Shown: positions 11,900 through 23,293, counted from the stretch's first letter. The stretch: 64,000 nt of DNA from Halisarca cf. caerulea (GCA_963170055.1 CAUJGJ010000188.1:1099171-1163170), one strand, 5' to 3'. Notes: generated by a model not told the origin, from the sequence alone. Program-made: numbers and translations.

Positions 11900-12604
11900 T
11901 CTACACCATATAGTACAGCTATAGACCACTAAATAAATGTAGTCCAGATTAGTACTGACTATAGAATTACATGCATGAAAACACTGTCTGGCTAATTTGG
12001 GTGCCCGTAACTACGAGGTTTAGATAAGTGAGATTCTACTGTATTTAGCATCCACGAATATTTTATCCCTCAAAGTACCCACTATCAGTACAAAGTTTAG
12101 ATTCTGAAAGTGTTGGAGTGGAGTTGGATATTCTTTATATCTACATGTACATGGCGTCACATGTCTGTGATATCTAACTTCTTCTTTGGGGAAAGCTTGG
12201 CTTGGCTTGCAATTTGAAAAAGCAAGTGAGCAACAAAAGAATAATCAAGTATGTTGTACTTGTAGCATAAAGATAGGTTATATAAGGCATCATGGCTTGG
12301 GAACAGTCACCTTAAAATGAACAAGATCCCTTGGGCTAGTGGCATTGGGGCAGATGTCCCTTATCTTAAAAGGTACTACTGCCACTTGCTGCAAAGACCA
12401 GGTGGCATGATCAGGATCAGATATTATTGTCATTTGCATGGAGTCTGGTCCTTCTTCAGCAATCAGAGTTGTTCTTTCTTGAAATTGTCTAATTTCGTGA
12501 TGGTGACGGCTCTTGGATCTGAAGAGAAGTGAGAGTGACTATTATTGATAATGTTCCAGATTGTGGCAAAATGTTTGGCCAGAATCTTCTGCCAGTCATG
12601 TGAC

Positions 12605-12775
12605 GGTACAGATACTAGTCTAACTCAGTCCAACTAAACTCTGTTTAGCCCTATACCTGTCTAACCTCATGTATAAATAACCCTATACTCGTCTTGTCCT
12701 TCGCCAAACCAGACCTGTACCTCTTTTGCAATTTACCCTTGTTACAAGTGTTTTTAGAGGATCCTTTTTGATAAA
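12605..12775. repeat. Intronic repeat shared with 53580-53755
   Basis: The block starting CAGTCCAACTAAACTCTGTT and containing GTCTTGTCCTT, ACTTACCCTTGTT-like and AGAGGATCCTTT segments is present in diverged form at 53580-53755. One copy lies 0.1 kb before exon 6, the other 1.5 kb before exon 17. It is either a dispersed repeat or a trace of an old segmental duplication. Confidence 0.6.
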
Positions 12776-12902
12776 GCCTTTTTGCATGATCCTGTGTCAA
12801 TCCTACATCCTTTTACCATTTTTAATATTACAATGTCGTGTGATTTATTGTCTTCAATGACTTTTCCTTATGAATTTGAGTTTCCTTGGCTTTTGTATAT
12901 AG

Positions 12903-13004
12903 GATGAAGAGACATTACTGCATCGGGCAGCTATTGGAGGAAACATTGAACTGGTTCACTGGCTTGTTCAAGAACATGGTTTGGATGTACACAAATGTGC
13001 AAAG
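12903..13004 (+). CDS. Ankyrin-gene exon 6 (one repeat)
   Basis: This 102-nt phase 0-0 exon has acceptor TATATAG and donor GTATGT. The 34 residues DEETLLHRAAIGGNIELVHW and LVQEHGLDVHKCAK form a near-canonical ankyrin repeat, with TLLH replacing TPLH and a GN turn. It is followed 57 nt downstream by a long (GT)n microsatellite. No stop or frameshift was seen. Confidence 0.9.
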
Positions 13005-13061
13005 GTATGTATCACTGTATGCTGTTCTCTTTATATTGTGATTGCCCCACATCCCATATAT

Positions 13062-13400
<339 letters not shown>

Positions 13401-13981
13401 AGCAAAAAATAAATTGAGACATCAGAATTTCAAAACAATAAGAATATTCAATCAGTTTTGGGGGATATAATAGCCATTGTCACTGAAATAAGGTGATTGG
13501 TGTGTAAAGACATGCATGTTGTGTACAAATGATAAAATGGCCATAGCGGCGACCTTGGAAATATCGTTAACTGAGTCTTTTAACTTAGTTTCAAAGTCTT
13601 TGAAATCAAGGAAAATGGCAATCGATGTTGATTATGACTCTTCAGAAGACACTAAAGAAACCTGTGAAGTAGATGGGTATTTTCACTCGTTATCAGCTCA
13701 TAGCCTACCTACATACGTAGCCATAAGCTTATCTCTCCAAGATCATTCCCATTTTGCAGAGGAGAGCGTGTGGTTTAGTGCTTTGGTCAGAAAGAGAGCA
13801 TTTTCATCTTGATGTGTGATTTGCCGAACTAGTAAGTTGCGACATTGGCCAAGGAGTCTCCACGTAGGTCGGCCAACGCCTGTTCAAAGGCATACTAGAA
13901 ACAAGGTCGAAGTTTAACCAACGTTTGAAAAGCACAGAAAGACTTTCTAAAGGCACAACAGAGCAAAGCTGTGCTACGTAA

Positions 13982-15085
13982 TTATGCTACGTAATTACAG
14001 TATTCTCTGTTATTACGCAGAGTAATTGCACACAGTAATACGTATGTAATACGCACGTATTGTGGATCGCAATGTAAACTTTTTTTGATCCCTACCGTAG
14101 TTCTAGTCCTCAAACAGGAGGCTAAATCTTGGAAAAATGTTGGTGCCTCATTACTGAAAGCACCAGTAGTCTCCAATCCAATGGGGATAAAGATGTGTGT
14201 GGGCTCCAGTTCCCTGTAGATCTTTCTTTCGTGATTCTGCATGATTTACAACAAGGCCAGCCCCAGAAACAGCTAAGGGTGAGTAGGTGGGAGTAAAGGT
14301 GTCCCAGCAGGTCACATCCCAGTTTAAGGGGCACTCTGACTTCCAGGAGATCACAGTCACTGTATCCACCCTTTTCCCATCTGAACGAGATAACCCTGTA
14401 GGGTCCAAAATGGATGAAACCTCGATTGAGGCAAGGGTGGACTTGACAACATTGTTCAGAGGTGACACTCTTCCGACAATGCAAACCGTGGGTACCTAAG
14501 GAATCCACATGGTTTCCACAAAGAACACATTGGTGTGGCTTGAACAGTGGGGCACCTATGTGCAGGCCAACGGCTATATATTCTCACAGACTCATCATCT
14601 ATTCCAGATCTGATTTCAAGTGATGGATGGATAGGCTGAACAGAAGGGGACCCAAAGTGTCTTCTTGCTGTACCCCCTCTGCCGATTTGATGATGTGATA
14701 ACCAAAGAACAGGAAGGATGGCTAGATGTAAGCAGCATGGGTACGTTGATAGATTTCTGGCACTTCTTTCAAAACAGACAAGAGTATCTTGTGTCTCCTG
14801 ACTGTGTTAAAAGCATTCTGAAAGTCCACTTTCAGCATAAGATGCCCTGCTGCAATGTTGTCCAGATGCCCTGCTACAATGTTGTCCAGGCCCCAAAGAA
14901 GTATAGTCTGACCACCTGCAAAACTTCACCACTAAGGATCAAGTTGACAAATCTAGTGAGAGATTCAACTAAAATGCCAGCCCTAATGCCAGATCAGCAT
15001 GATATTAAGCCCTTTAGGTGTTGTGGGCGAAGCCCATCCAGTCCACCAGCAGAATCTGCCAGGAAGGATTGAATGCCAGCAATGA
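13982..15085 (-). mobile_element. Non-LTR retrotransposon copy 1 (5'-truncated, decayed)
   Basis: Antisense remnants of a reverse-transcriptase element lie in intron 6. Reading from high to low coordinate there are: the pre-palm block SFLADSAGGLDGLRPQHLKG (about 15000-15075); after an internal deletion, motif A LKVDFQNAFN and a motif B variant EGVQQEDTLGPLLF (about 14640-14850); and the C-terminal block SDGKRVDTVTVISW with WDVTCWDTF (14290-14420), then THIFIPIGLETTGAF. The C-terminal block resembles a PD...DVT restriction-like endonuclease. The 5' end abuts a TA repeat at 15086-15112. Stops and deletions make it non-functional. The same family is present at 24672-25650 and 27412-31095. Confidence 0.8.
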
Positions 15086-15112
15086 TATGTATATGTATAT
15101 ATATATATATAT
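15086..15112. repeat. Short (TA)n tract at the 5' truncation of copy 1
   Basis: TATGTATATGTATATATATA-type sequence directly adjoins the recognisable element sequence, matching the TA-repeat flanks of the other two copies. Confidence 0.8.
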
Positions 15113-15546
15113 AGCATAGTAGTTTGTTGCCCCCATTTTTCAACTTATTGCATTTGTAACTAAATATTGTAAATCGCTTGATTTGTGGACTTAAAATTAT
15201 CCTTGATAGAAAATTTCCCCATAATATTATGAATAATATTATGTACGTGTGGTTACATGGGGTATTTGCACATGCATGACTCATGCATCAAAAAGTAAAC
15301 TATAGCAAGATTATAAAATTTATGTAATCTATGACCTATGAAATGTTATCAAGCATAGAGCAATGCTGCAAGGATCTCAGAATAAACACGACATTCCCCC
15401 TTTGAACTGCCACATACAATCTCTGGTTGAGAAATTGTGGAGACACAACCTCTCCAGTGCGGTTTCTCAGACGATGGGATATCTGAGGGTTTCTGCACCA
15501 AAAGCTCCAGTTGTTTGTCTCTTGTCCACCTAAATCATTTCAACTG

Positions 15547-15915
<369 letters not shown>

Positions 15916-16175
15916 TACTTACATGCATAGACAAGGTACATGCATGCCCACACATGCTTATTGCACTTAGCTTGTAACTGCAAAATGAGTACTTCATGGA
16001 AAGTCTGCAAGCAGCATGTGCATAAGATGTAAGAGTGTTATTGTATGGCTACCTTTTAACTGTTCTGACTACCAACAGAGTATCATCCACAGGCACTGGA
16101 AACTTTAGACAGTGTTTCATTTATTTGCCTCTATGGAATCTTTCATTCCCAGTGTTGCTATTTCTACCCCTTTAG

Positions 16176-16277
16176 AATGGTTGGACTGCTCTTCATTGTG
16201 CCTCAAGATATGGGCACCTCCACATTGTCAGAGAACTGATTGAGAAGATGAATGTCGATGTGTTTGCTACTAAGCCG
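16176..16277 (+). CDS. Ankyrin-gene exon 7 (A-type single repeat)
   Basis: This 102-nt phase 0-0 exon has acceptor CCCCTTTAG and donor GTATGC. It encodes NGWTALHCASRYGHLHIVRE and LIEKMNVDVFATKP, a full ankyrin repeat with TALH. It is the first of the A-type exons (also at 24342, 38334, 46473 and, more diverged, 51831 and 57933). I count 9 differences in 102 nt from exon 13. The intron after it (ACTTGTGTTTG, CACAACAATCCCTA) also matches the introns after exons 9, 11 and 13, showing segmental duplication. Confidence 0.95.
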
Positions 16278-17513
16278 GTATGCTGTTTGTAATAACTTGT
16301 GTTTGTTTTTAGCTTATTATAGTACGATGCACAACAATCCCTAGGTTAATAACGTGGCTCATTTATGCATTGACAATTTGTACAATAATCTTATAATTTT
16401 CACAGTCTAAGTATTTATAACTGACTACCAATAAGAATTTAAATATGAAAATGGTCATCCTGAAATAGCAGTCCAATTTATTGAGTAGGTTTTTAGTTCA
16501 TAGTTCCTTGCTGGAGTAAAGATCTACATATTCCGTGCATAATGATGCTAAACTAGCCATTGTTCCTATTGACTGAAGACTGTCCTTATCATTTTTGATG
16601 CCATGATTGGTCTGCCTCCCATATACACAGCATATACCGCAAGGGACAGCAAAGCATGTACTGTCCACATTTTGATCATCCCTAGTCATTTAGTCTGTCT
16701 TTGCCCACATCATAATATTTGTGTTGCTTGTACCCTCTAAATTAAAAAATAATATATTAATGTCCTTTGACTTGAGAGCATGTGGTCCTCTGCTGTGTGT
16801 ATACCTGTTAGAATATTAAAATATTGAAAATATATAGGGCAAGGGCATTGACAAATACCTTACAATACTTCTAGTAAACTTGAAGTGACTCAGATTTCAT
16901 ACATATGGGACTGTCACTAATACAACCCAATATTCCTGTCATGTGAGGAAGGGCAATAGAAGAGTTCCTTACGAAGTTGTTCCAAAGTTTACACATGAAT
17001 ATTTTTGTTTGTGAAAATCAATAGTTTTCCCAAATAAATAACTAGCAATGGTAGCAAGTTGAAAATAGCCAACTTCTGGTTTCAGGCTTGAAGGTTAGAA
17101 AGTTGATGTGACATCTTGCATGATGATTGTATCATCCAGTCCACGAGAGTTACATTCAGTTATATGTTGCAAACAAGGCATCTGGTGTTGCAGATGTACT
17201 ATTCGATGCAACTGTGTACTAATGAACTTTTGGTGCAGCTAGGACAAGGCCTAATATTACACATTTGTACTGAATCTGGACAAATATTATTCATGTTACG
17301 TGTGTAAGAATGGCTTATTTCTTCTTTTCTTTCTTTAACTGTTGGTATAATATATATATTAATATGTTGTGTTTCCCAGTATTGTCTTGCCTTCAGTGTT
17401 GTCTTTCTGAGGCCAGGTATCTGGTTGTCAAAATGTACACATGAAAATGGGAATAAATATTATACCCTTTAGCCCTTATGTCATTCCATAATGATTGCAC
17501 ATGGTGTTAAATA
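16278..17513 (+). other. Intron 7, upstream part (duplicated intron sequence, no gene)
   Basis: Blocks such as GGAGTAAAGATCT with CATAATGATGCTAAACTAGC (16514-16555) and CATCCCTAGTCATTTAGTCT (about 16677-16696) recur in the introns after exons 10, 13 and 14. No coding sequence is recognised. Confidence 0.6.
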
Positions 17514-18075
17514 TACAGTGTACTCTCATTAATCTGCCGCAATTAGTTTTGGGATTCTTTTGGCGGATAAATAAATTCAACCTATGTACACCAATTTGAA
17601 TGTTCAGTAGTCATTTATTCCTGTATCAGCCACAAAAATGCAGTCTTCTTCAAGTGTCTCAAACTTTGGTTTCTACAAATGTTTCTGGCTTCGCTGATGT
17701 GCTTCATGGCCATCCCAATCTGCCTTACACTTTATAACATCACCTGCTGTTCTTTATGCAATGTGGAAGCTCCATTTACTAGAAAAATGGAATGAAAGTG
17801 TTCCTGTGTTGACTTGGTATGGTTTTCCTTGAAATCATATATCTCCTTCTTCTGTGCAACAGTTACGTAAGTTAAACTTTCATCTGCTCCTGCTCACAGT
17901 CTTTGTCATTGTCATCGTCATCATGGTAGCCATCTGCTAACTTGATAGATAAAGTGTAAGGTAGCACATACAATTAGGGTAAGTGATGTCATTAATCATG
18001 ACGGAGGTGGATTAGCAGAATGGCAGATTACATCAGTAGTAAAGCCATACAAATGAATTTATGCACAATTGTTGC

Positions 18076-18080
18076 AGCAG
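18076..18080. repeat. Target-site duplication AGCAG, left
   Basis: AGCAG directly precedes the TG of the 5' LTR and is repeated at 21552-21556 after the CA of the 3' LTR. A 5-bp duplication is usual for Ty3/gypsy elements. Confidence 0.88.
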
Positions 18081-18319
18081 TGTAATGAACTCTTTAGTCT
18101 AGAATGCTGTATTGTGTTTCTGAATGCATTACGTAGGCTAGCATGAATGCATGTGTGAATGCTGTGTAGTAATTGCATGTGATTATTGCTATTTCCAGTG
18201 TGCTGCTTTTATGATTGTCTTGATTTAATTGTTATTGCATGTGTTGTACTTTGAATTCAAGAACAGTTAGAATGATGGATTAGAGTGAAGTGTGTGCCTT
18301 TGTTTTGCACGACAACACA
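18081..18319 (+). repeat. 5' LTR
   Basis: This 239-bp direct repeat starts TGTAATGAACTCTTTAGTCT and ends ACGACAACACA. It differs from the 3' LTR by scattered substitutions and a few small indels, so the insertion is not recent. A possible primer-binding site TGGTGATGACG starts a few bases downstream (about 18326), but its matching tRNA was not identified. Confidence 0.92.
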
Positions 18320-18388
18320 TCTTTTTGGTGATGACGATTATGGATCCTTTTTTGTTGTTGTTGTTGTTTCCTTGCTTATCCCTTGGTG

Positions 18389-19080
18389 ATGGCTACTCAC
18401 TACAGGAAGATTACTGAGTTTCATCCCGAAACGGACTCTGTAAAGGCATACCTCGAACGAGTGGAACTTTACTTCACAGCTAACAAGGTTCCAAGTGATC
18501 TTCAAGTCCCCATTTTGCTTTTGCTGTTGGAACGTCCATGTATGCTCTTCTCTGTGATCTACTTGCTCCAGCAGCTCCTAAGTCAAAATCCTTCGATGAC
18601 ATCAAGGCTGCCCTCTGTCAACACCATGAGCCTAAACAAGCAATAATCGCCAAATGTTTTCAGTTTCATAAAAGAGATCAAGGGAGCACTGAAAGTATTG
18701 CCGATCATGACGTCTGAATACGGAAACTAGCTGTCATTGCAGCTTTGATGAACACCTGGAGGAATCCCTTCGTGACTGATTTGTGTGTGGATTGCAGCAT
18801 GAAGCCATTCAGGGACCCCTACTTTCCGAAGTAGACCTTACTTATGCCAAGGCGATGGAACTTGCTCTAGGGATGGAGGCCGCCGATCGTGACACTAAAG
18901 CTTTCAAAGCATCCAACGAACGCCCACAACAGCTAAGTTACGAGGCTCTCCTTGTCCGAGATACAACCGAATGGGTTACCAAGCCAGTATGTGCAAATTT
19001 CGAGAAGCAGAATGCCACTCTTGTGGAATAAAGGGTCATATTGCTCTGGCGTGTAGGTCACGGGCCGAATCTTCAAATGA
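18389..19080 (+). pseudogene. gag-like region with CCHC zinc knuckle
   Basis: The frame starts MATHYRKITEFHPETDSVKA and YLERVELYFTANKV, a typical capsid-type opening for Ty3/gypsy gag. It is shifted and broken after 18646, resumes at about 18783 (LLSEVDLTYAKAMELALGME), and ends with a zinc knuckle CHSCGIKGHIALAC (CX2CX4HX4C) at about 19013-19054. The knuckle spacing is exact. At least two frame changes make it a pseudogene. Confidence 0.85.
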
Positions 19081-19146
19081 ACGAACCAAAGTCGATCCAA
19101 GCATCTTCAGCAGAATAAAACTCACAAAGTTTGTTCCGGGGAGTCC

Positions 19147-19413
19147 ATGGAGGCAGATGACACCTGTGGAGACGAATACTTTCTTCACAGGTTGGGGCAG
19201 CACTCATCGTCTACCATCCAGGTATCAATGTGCTTGTATGGGATTCCCATAGAGATGGAAGTCGATACAGGAGCAGATGTCTCAATTATCTCAGAAGCCA
19301 CTAGACAAAAAGAGTTCCCCTTGTTAAAGCTGCACCCTTCTGATGTAATTCTCAAGACTTACACAAGTGAGCCAGTCAAAATCATTGGTAACCTTCATGT
19401 GAAAGTTCAGTAA
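19147..19413 (+). pseudogene. Retroviral-type aspartic protease segment
   Basis: The frame contains GIPIEMEVDTGADVSIISEA with the catalytic DTGAD at about 19264-19278, preceded by a conserved hydrophobic strand. A stop at about 19411 interrupts it; the sequence that follows (VDGNGPSLLGRNWL, about 19450-19485) is the expected C-terminal flank. It is part of the pol region of the LTR element. Confidence 0.85.
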
Positions 19414-19599
19414 AAGGGCCATCTGGCGATACTGGCCCTTGTGGTAGTAGATGGCAACGGTCCGAGTTTACTTGGCCGTAACTGGCTTAAATACCTCAAG
19501 CTTTATTGAACCACAATCACTAGGACCCATGCCATCCGAATGACATCTTTACATTCTGTCTTGGACCAATACCAGCCACTTTTTCAGGAAGGGCTGGGA

Positions 19600-19765
19600 G
19601 TTGTAGAACCCTTTCGAGCCTCCTTAGGCACGAAAGGGTTCTACAGCCCTCTTTGGGCTCGAAAGGGTTCTACTCCGAGCCTTAATTCGCTTGGAGTAGA
19701 ACTCCTCTTCCGTGCCTTCGTGCGTCCTGAGTTCTCCTCTGAGCCTAAGCCTTAACCCCTTGAGG
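19600..19765. repeat. Inserted inverted-repeat segment inside pol
   Basis: GTAGAACCCTTTCGAGCC at 19603-19620 is perfectly inverted at 19656-19673, and a third partial copy CGAAAGGGTTCTAC occurs at 19631-19644. The segment separates the normal pol sequence EGLGVVEPFRASL from RVKAEATPKFCKPRPVPFA, which are contiguous in the family, so this looks like a later insertion or a local expansion. Confidence 0.65.
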
Positions 19766-20960
19766 GTCAAGGCTGAGGCTACACCAAAATTTTGCAAGCC
19801 CCGTCCTGTGCCATTTGCCATTAAAGGTGCCATTGGGCAGGAACTGGACAAGCTAGGGAAAATGGAATCGTGGAGCGTATTGATCACAGTGAATGGACAG
19901 CACCGATAGTACCAGTTCTAAAGAAAGATAGAAGTTTTTGCATTTGCGGAGATTATAAGGTCACCATTAGTCAGGTATTGGCTGTCAACTAATATCCCCT
20001 ACCTAAACCAGAAGACCTTTTTGCCTCTCTCGCAGGCATACCTTCTGCTTCAGCTTCAGCTAGATGAAGAATCTGCCACATACACTACCACAAATACGCA
20101 TCGGGGATTGTACAGACTCCCTTTTGGGGTCGACCCTATCTTTTTTTTCAAAAAAATGATGTACACCATCATGCAGGGTATCCCAGGAGTAATTTGCTAT
20201 ATTGATGACAGCCTCATTAGCACCATAGATGAGGCAAGTCACTTGGATATCTTAGAAAGGGTGCTCTCACGCCTACAGGAACATGGTATGTGATTGAAAA
20301 GGGATAAGTGTCAATTCCTCATGTCCTCAGTGGAGTACCTGGGGCATACCATCAGTGCCAATGGAATCAAAGCTACCCCAGTTAAGGTTGATGCCATCGT
20401 CAATGCTCCAGCTCCAAGGAATAGCACGGAACTTTGCTCATTCTTAGGCCTGGTAAATTGCTATGAAATGTTTGTTGTAAATCTATCCACCATTCTTAAT
20501 CCTCTCAACAACATTATTTACTCAAGGCAGACACCAAGTGGAAGTGGAATGCGGCATGTTCCAAAGCCTTTACACAAGCCAAAGCTGAGCTTGCATCAGC
20601 ACAAGTGCTCACACATTATGATTCCCAGCTACCAATCCACTTAGCAGCAGATGCTTCTTCCTGTGGAGTGGGCACAGTGGTTTCCCACATTTTGCCAAAC
20701 GGTTCAGAGCAACCAATTGTGTTTGCCTCAAGGTCTCTGTCATCCAGTGAAAACAATTATGCACAGATTAAAAGAGAAGCCCTTTTATTGGTATTTGGTG
20801 TAAATTCCATCAATACCTTTATGGAAGGAAGTTTATTCTCGTTACCGATCATAAGCCTATCTTTAAACTGAAAAAGGGTATTCCAGCCTTGTCAGCCAAA
20901 CGTCTCCACTCCAGAGATGGGCTATTCTCCTATCAGCCTATGATTATGACATCATTTTCA
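19758..20960 (+). pseudogene. Reverse transcriptase and RNase H region
   Basis: In order: VKAEATPKFCKPRPVPFAIK (start of RT); a short finger-palm stretch with frame breaks; YRLPFGVDP (about 20110); the active-site YIDD at about 20198-20209; an in-frame TGA at about 20291-20293; CQFLMSSVEYLGHTISANGI; and then RNase H, with HLAADASSCGVGTVVSHIL around 20640-20690 and FASRSLSSSENNYAQIKREA. These match Ty3/gypsy pol. Several stops and frameshifts prevent expression as one protein. Confidence 0.9.
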
Positions 20961-21303
20961 AGCCAACCCTCCAGCACAGCGAAGCTGACGGATTATCTCG
21001 TCTTTCCCTCCAAACAAGCATCACTACTTCAGACGATGGAGCCTGTATGTTCAACATTAGCCAACTTCAAGCACTGCCTGTTACCGCAACAGATGTACAA
21101 AAGGCTGCAAGAAATGACTCACTCCTCAGGAAGATTTGCCGATATGTACAGTAGTGCTGGCCATCTGATGTTTCTCATGAGCTGTCAAATTCCTCTTCTG
21201 ACATGTAGGGGCGAGTTACCAACTCGAAGGTATCCTTCTAGAGACAGTCGTCCACTGGACCGCTACACTCCATCAATGCCGTGTTAATTAAGACGGCAGG
21301 AAA

Positions 21304-21551
21304 TGTAATGAACTCTTTAATCTAGGATGCTATGTTGTGTTTCTGAATGTATTACGTAGTCTAGCATGAATGCATGTGTGAATGCTGTCAGTGTAGTAAT
21401 TACATGTGATTATTGTTATTTCCGGTATGCTACTTTGATGATTGTCTTGATTTAATTGTTATTGCATGTGTTGTACAGTACTGTGACTTAAAGAACAGTT
21501 AGAATGATGAATTAGAGTGAAGTGTGCGCCTTTGTTTTGCGCGATATCACA
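21304..21551 (+). repeat. 3' LTR
   Basis: This 248-bp direct repeat starts TGTAATGAACTCTTTAATCT and ends GCGATATCACA. It is preceded by a purine-rich stretch AAGACGGCAGGAAA that may be the polypurine tract, and followed by the target duplication AGCAG at 21552-21556. Confidence 0.92.
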
Positions 21552-21931
21552 AGCAGATAAACAGGTTTGGCGTATAAAGCGGTGGTGGATTAACAGGGCC
21601 GGATTCACAGTATTATGTCTAATTGCAGCAGTTGCTGTATTCTGTTGTGCCCCTCACTTTGCATGATGAAATGTTGTTCCTTTCTTTATTGTTCACGGCA
21701 ACTGATCCCCCTTACTCCATGCTACAGTCTTTCAATTCATTTAATGGAACAAATATAATTAACGGAAGTGCTATATTATATGAAGATTTCTTAATGGAAT
21801 CCACTATCCAGGAAAGGGGGCATTAAAGCCACCTCCTGCCTCCCTAACAGACCTAATGATTATGACTGTTAGGGTAACCTAACCTAGCCTAGTTAGTGTA
21901 CTGTGGAGAAAAAACGGCCATGAAGAAAATA

Positions 21932-22003
21932 GACTTCCACTGGGATCGAACTGGCGACCTTCAGCTTTGTATGCTGATACTTTACCTTCTGAGCTAGGAA
22001 GCC
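21932..22003 (-). pseudogene. tRNA-like sequence (tRNA pseudogene or SINE head)
   Basis: The 72 nt on the minus strand open with GGCTTCC and close with GGAAGTC, forming a 7-bp acceptor stem with one G-T. There is a GCTC D-arm start, and an anticodon stem TCAGC/GCTGA around a 7-nt loop ATACAAA (T at position 33). The T-loop is TTCGATC, but D-arm and T-stem pairing is broken. It has the right length and box-B-like GTTCGATCC-type sequence, but is too degenerate for a working tRNA. Confidence 0.6.
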
Positions 22004-22221
22004 CATCCAGTATATAGGCCTGGAGTGGAATAGAAGCGTTATTATAGCTCAAGTTTGGAATAATTTTCTAGGTAATAGCCCAACTTTACTCATGATGTTT
22101 CATTTTGAAGCTCTTATATGCATTAGTTTTTGGATACTAACACTTTTCTTAGGTGGTTCATGAAGACTTAAGAGTTTACAAAGAAACCGTTTGAGTGCTG
22201 GGTACATTTTTGAACAATATA

Positions 22222-22305
22222 GTCAGAAATAAAGGAAAAAAACAAGCTTTCCATCCCTTTGTTTCGAAACAAAGGGATGGAAACTTGTTTTTCTTTATTT
22301 CTGAC
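22222..22305. repeat. 84-bp near-perfect hairpin
   Basis: The arms begin GTCAGAAATAAAGGAAAAAA and end TTTTTCTTTATTTCTGAC, meeting at GTTTCGAAAC. Only a few mismatches are present. It is non-coding and sits 9 bp before a CAGGGGCG-type transposon. Confidence 0.85.
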
Positions 22306-22314
22306 CATTGGAGC

Positions 22315-22778
22315 CAGGGGCGTAGCCAGAAGAAAAAGAGGGGGGTTTCTTAGAGGCTAAGATCATGGGCATGATACAGTGTACCAAAGTCTTTGGTGGT
22401 ATTGTGGACACATTGTACTACGTGTATGTAGCCAGTACTTGTTATAGTATGTGTATAATGTCAACACTGTGGGCCACATGCATGCATAGGAGCACCACTG
22501 GTTAGTATTGGTAATTTGAAAACTAAGGCCATAGTGATACATGCTTGTTTTAGACAAGGAGCTCGACACATTTAAAAGGAACACAAAGTGTCAATAACAT
22601 TCACATCATTTGCTGTCATGTGCTCTGTAGAACCATTTATGAAGGTGTATGCAGGTGACAATTGGAGAAAGTGTTGGGATTAATTGTATGATTAATTAGC
22701 ATACTGGTGGCTTCATTTAAAGGGATCCTAATAAGGGGGGTTTCCTGGCAACCAGGAAACAATGGAGCTACGCCCCTG
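22315..22778. mobile_element. Non-autonomous DNA transposon, CAGGGGCG family
   Basis: The terminal inverted repeats are CAGGGGCGTAGCCAG (left) and CAGGGGCGTAGCTCC (right, inverted), each followed within about 25 bp by a G-run. GGAGC flanks both sides (22310-22314 and 22779-22783) as a 5-bp target duplication. The interior has no transposase. It is similar at its ends to 31528-32386 and 55900-56374. The CAGGG start hints at hAT, but hAT duplications are usually 8 bp, so the superfamily is uncertain. Confidence 0.75.
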
Positions 22779-23065
22779 GGAGCTATGTGAAAACAAATTA
22801 CAGATTAAAGATTACAAATTGTGGATGAAACATTAACTGCCTCTCTTTCTTGGCACCTGGTGCAAACATTCCAGCCACAGGCTACTATCCGTACTTAGGT
22901 TTCCTTTGTCCAAGGACAAAGAATTGAAGTGAATTTTGCTGGTTCTAATTGCAAATTGTTTGAGCTTAGCCAATTCTTGGGTTTAACTTGAAATTTTACC
23001 TTATATTCAAGTAACTATCCAATGAATAATCATTCTTTTAAATTATATCTCTTTTATGTCCCCAG

Positions 23066-23269
23066 GATGGTCAGAATGCCCTTCACTTTGCTTCCTTTTA
23101 TGGGCATCTAGATATTATGAAATACCTCATTCCAAAGTTTGCAGACAGAAGATTTGAATATACCAACTTGGGTAACACCTGTCTACACTTGTCTGCACAG
23201 GGTGGTCATCTGGTAGTAGTGAAGTACCTCATTGAAGAGTGTGGATTTGAGACTGGTGCTGTAAATAAG
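23066..23269 (+). CDS. Ankyrin-gene exon 8 (B-type double repeat)
   Basis: This 204-nt phase 0-0 exon has acceptor TTATGTCCCCAG and donor GTGGGC. The 68 residues form two repeats: DGQNALHFASFYGHLDIMKY with LIPKFADRRFEYTN, then GNTCLHLSAQGGHLVVVKYL with IEECGFETGAVNK. It is the first of five B-type exons. Fusion of two repeats in one exon implies loss of an intron before the B type was duplicated. A (CA)n tract begins 25 nt after the donor. Confidence 0.95.
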
Positions 23270-23293
23270 GTGGGCTATTGGTTTTTGCTTGAT

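Larger units (their letters stand above)
18081..21551 (+). mobile_element. Ty3/gypsy-like LTR retrotransposon, internally deleted and decayed
   Basis: Two direct LTRs (18081-18319 and 21304-21551) begin TGTAATGAAC and end in CA, flanked by a 5-bp duplication AGCAG. The interior encodes, in order, a gag-like region, a CCHC knuckle, a DTGAD protease, a reverse transcriptase with YIDD, and an RNase H segment. No integrase is recognisable between RNase H and the 3' LTR, so about 1 kb or more is missing. Frames are broken by stops and shifts. The element lies in intron 7 in the same direction as the ankyrin gene. At about 3.5 kb it is shorter than the usual 5 kb. Confidence 0.92.
17516..21610. mobile_element. 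Pogo/Tigger-like DNA element, interrupted by an LTR retrotransposon
   Basis: The left end CAGTGTACTCTCATTAATCT follows TA at 17514-17515. The right end, inverted, reads CTGTGAATCCGG with TTAATCCACCACCGC, and is followed by TA at 21611-21612. The TIRs match only partly but share the pogo-like TTAATC-CC pattern. Removing the LTR element (18081-21551 plus one target copy) leaves about 620 bp. The minus strand near 17640-17940 has an acidic DDDDND stretch reminiscent of Tigger transposases, but no intact ORF. Confidence 0.5.

Noticed and set aside
13516..13812. 98-codon plus-strand frame containing a DVDYDSSEDTKE stretch
   Set aside because: No recognisable domain, no splice or transcript evidence, and not in register with the ankyrin exons.
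14665..15072. 135-codon plus-strand frame
   Set aside because: Complement of the antisense reverse-transcriptase remnant of copy 1; the minus-strand motifs explain it.
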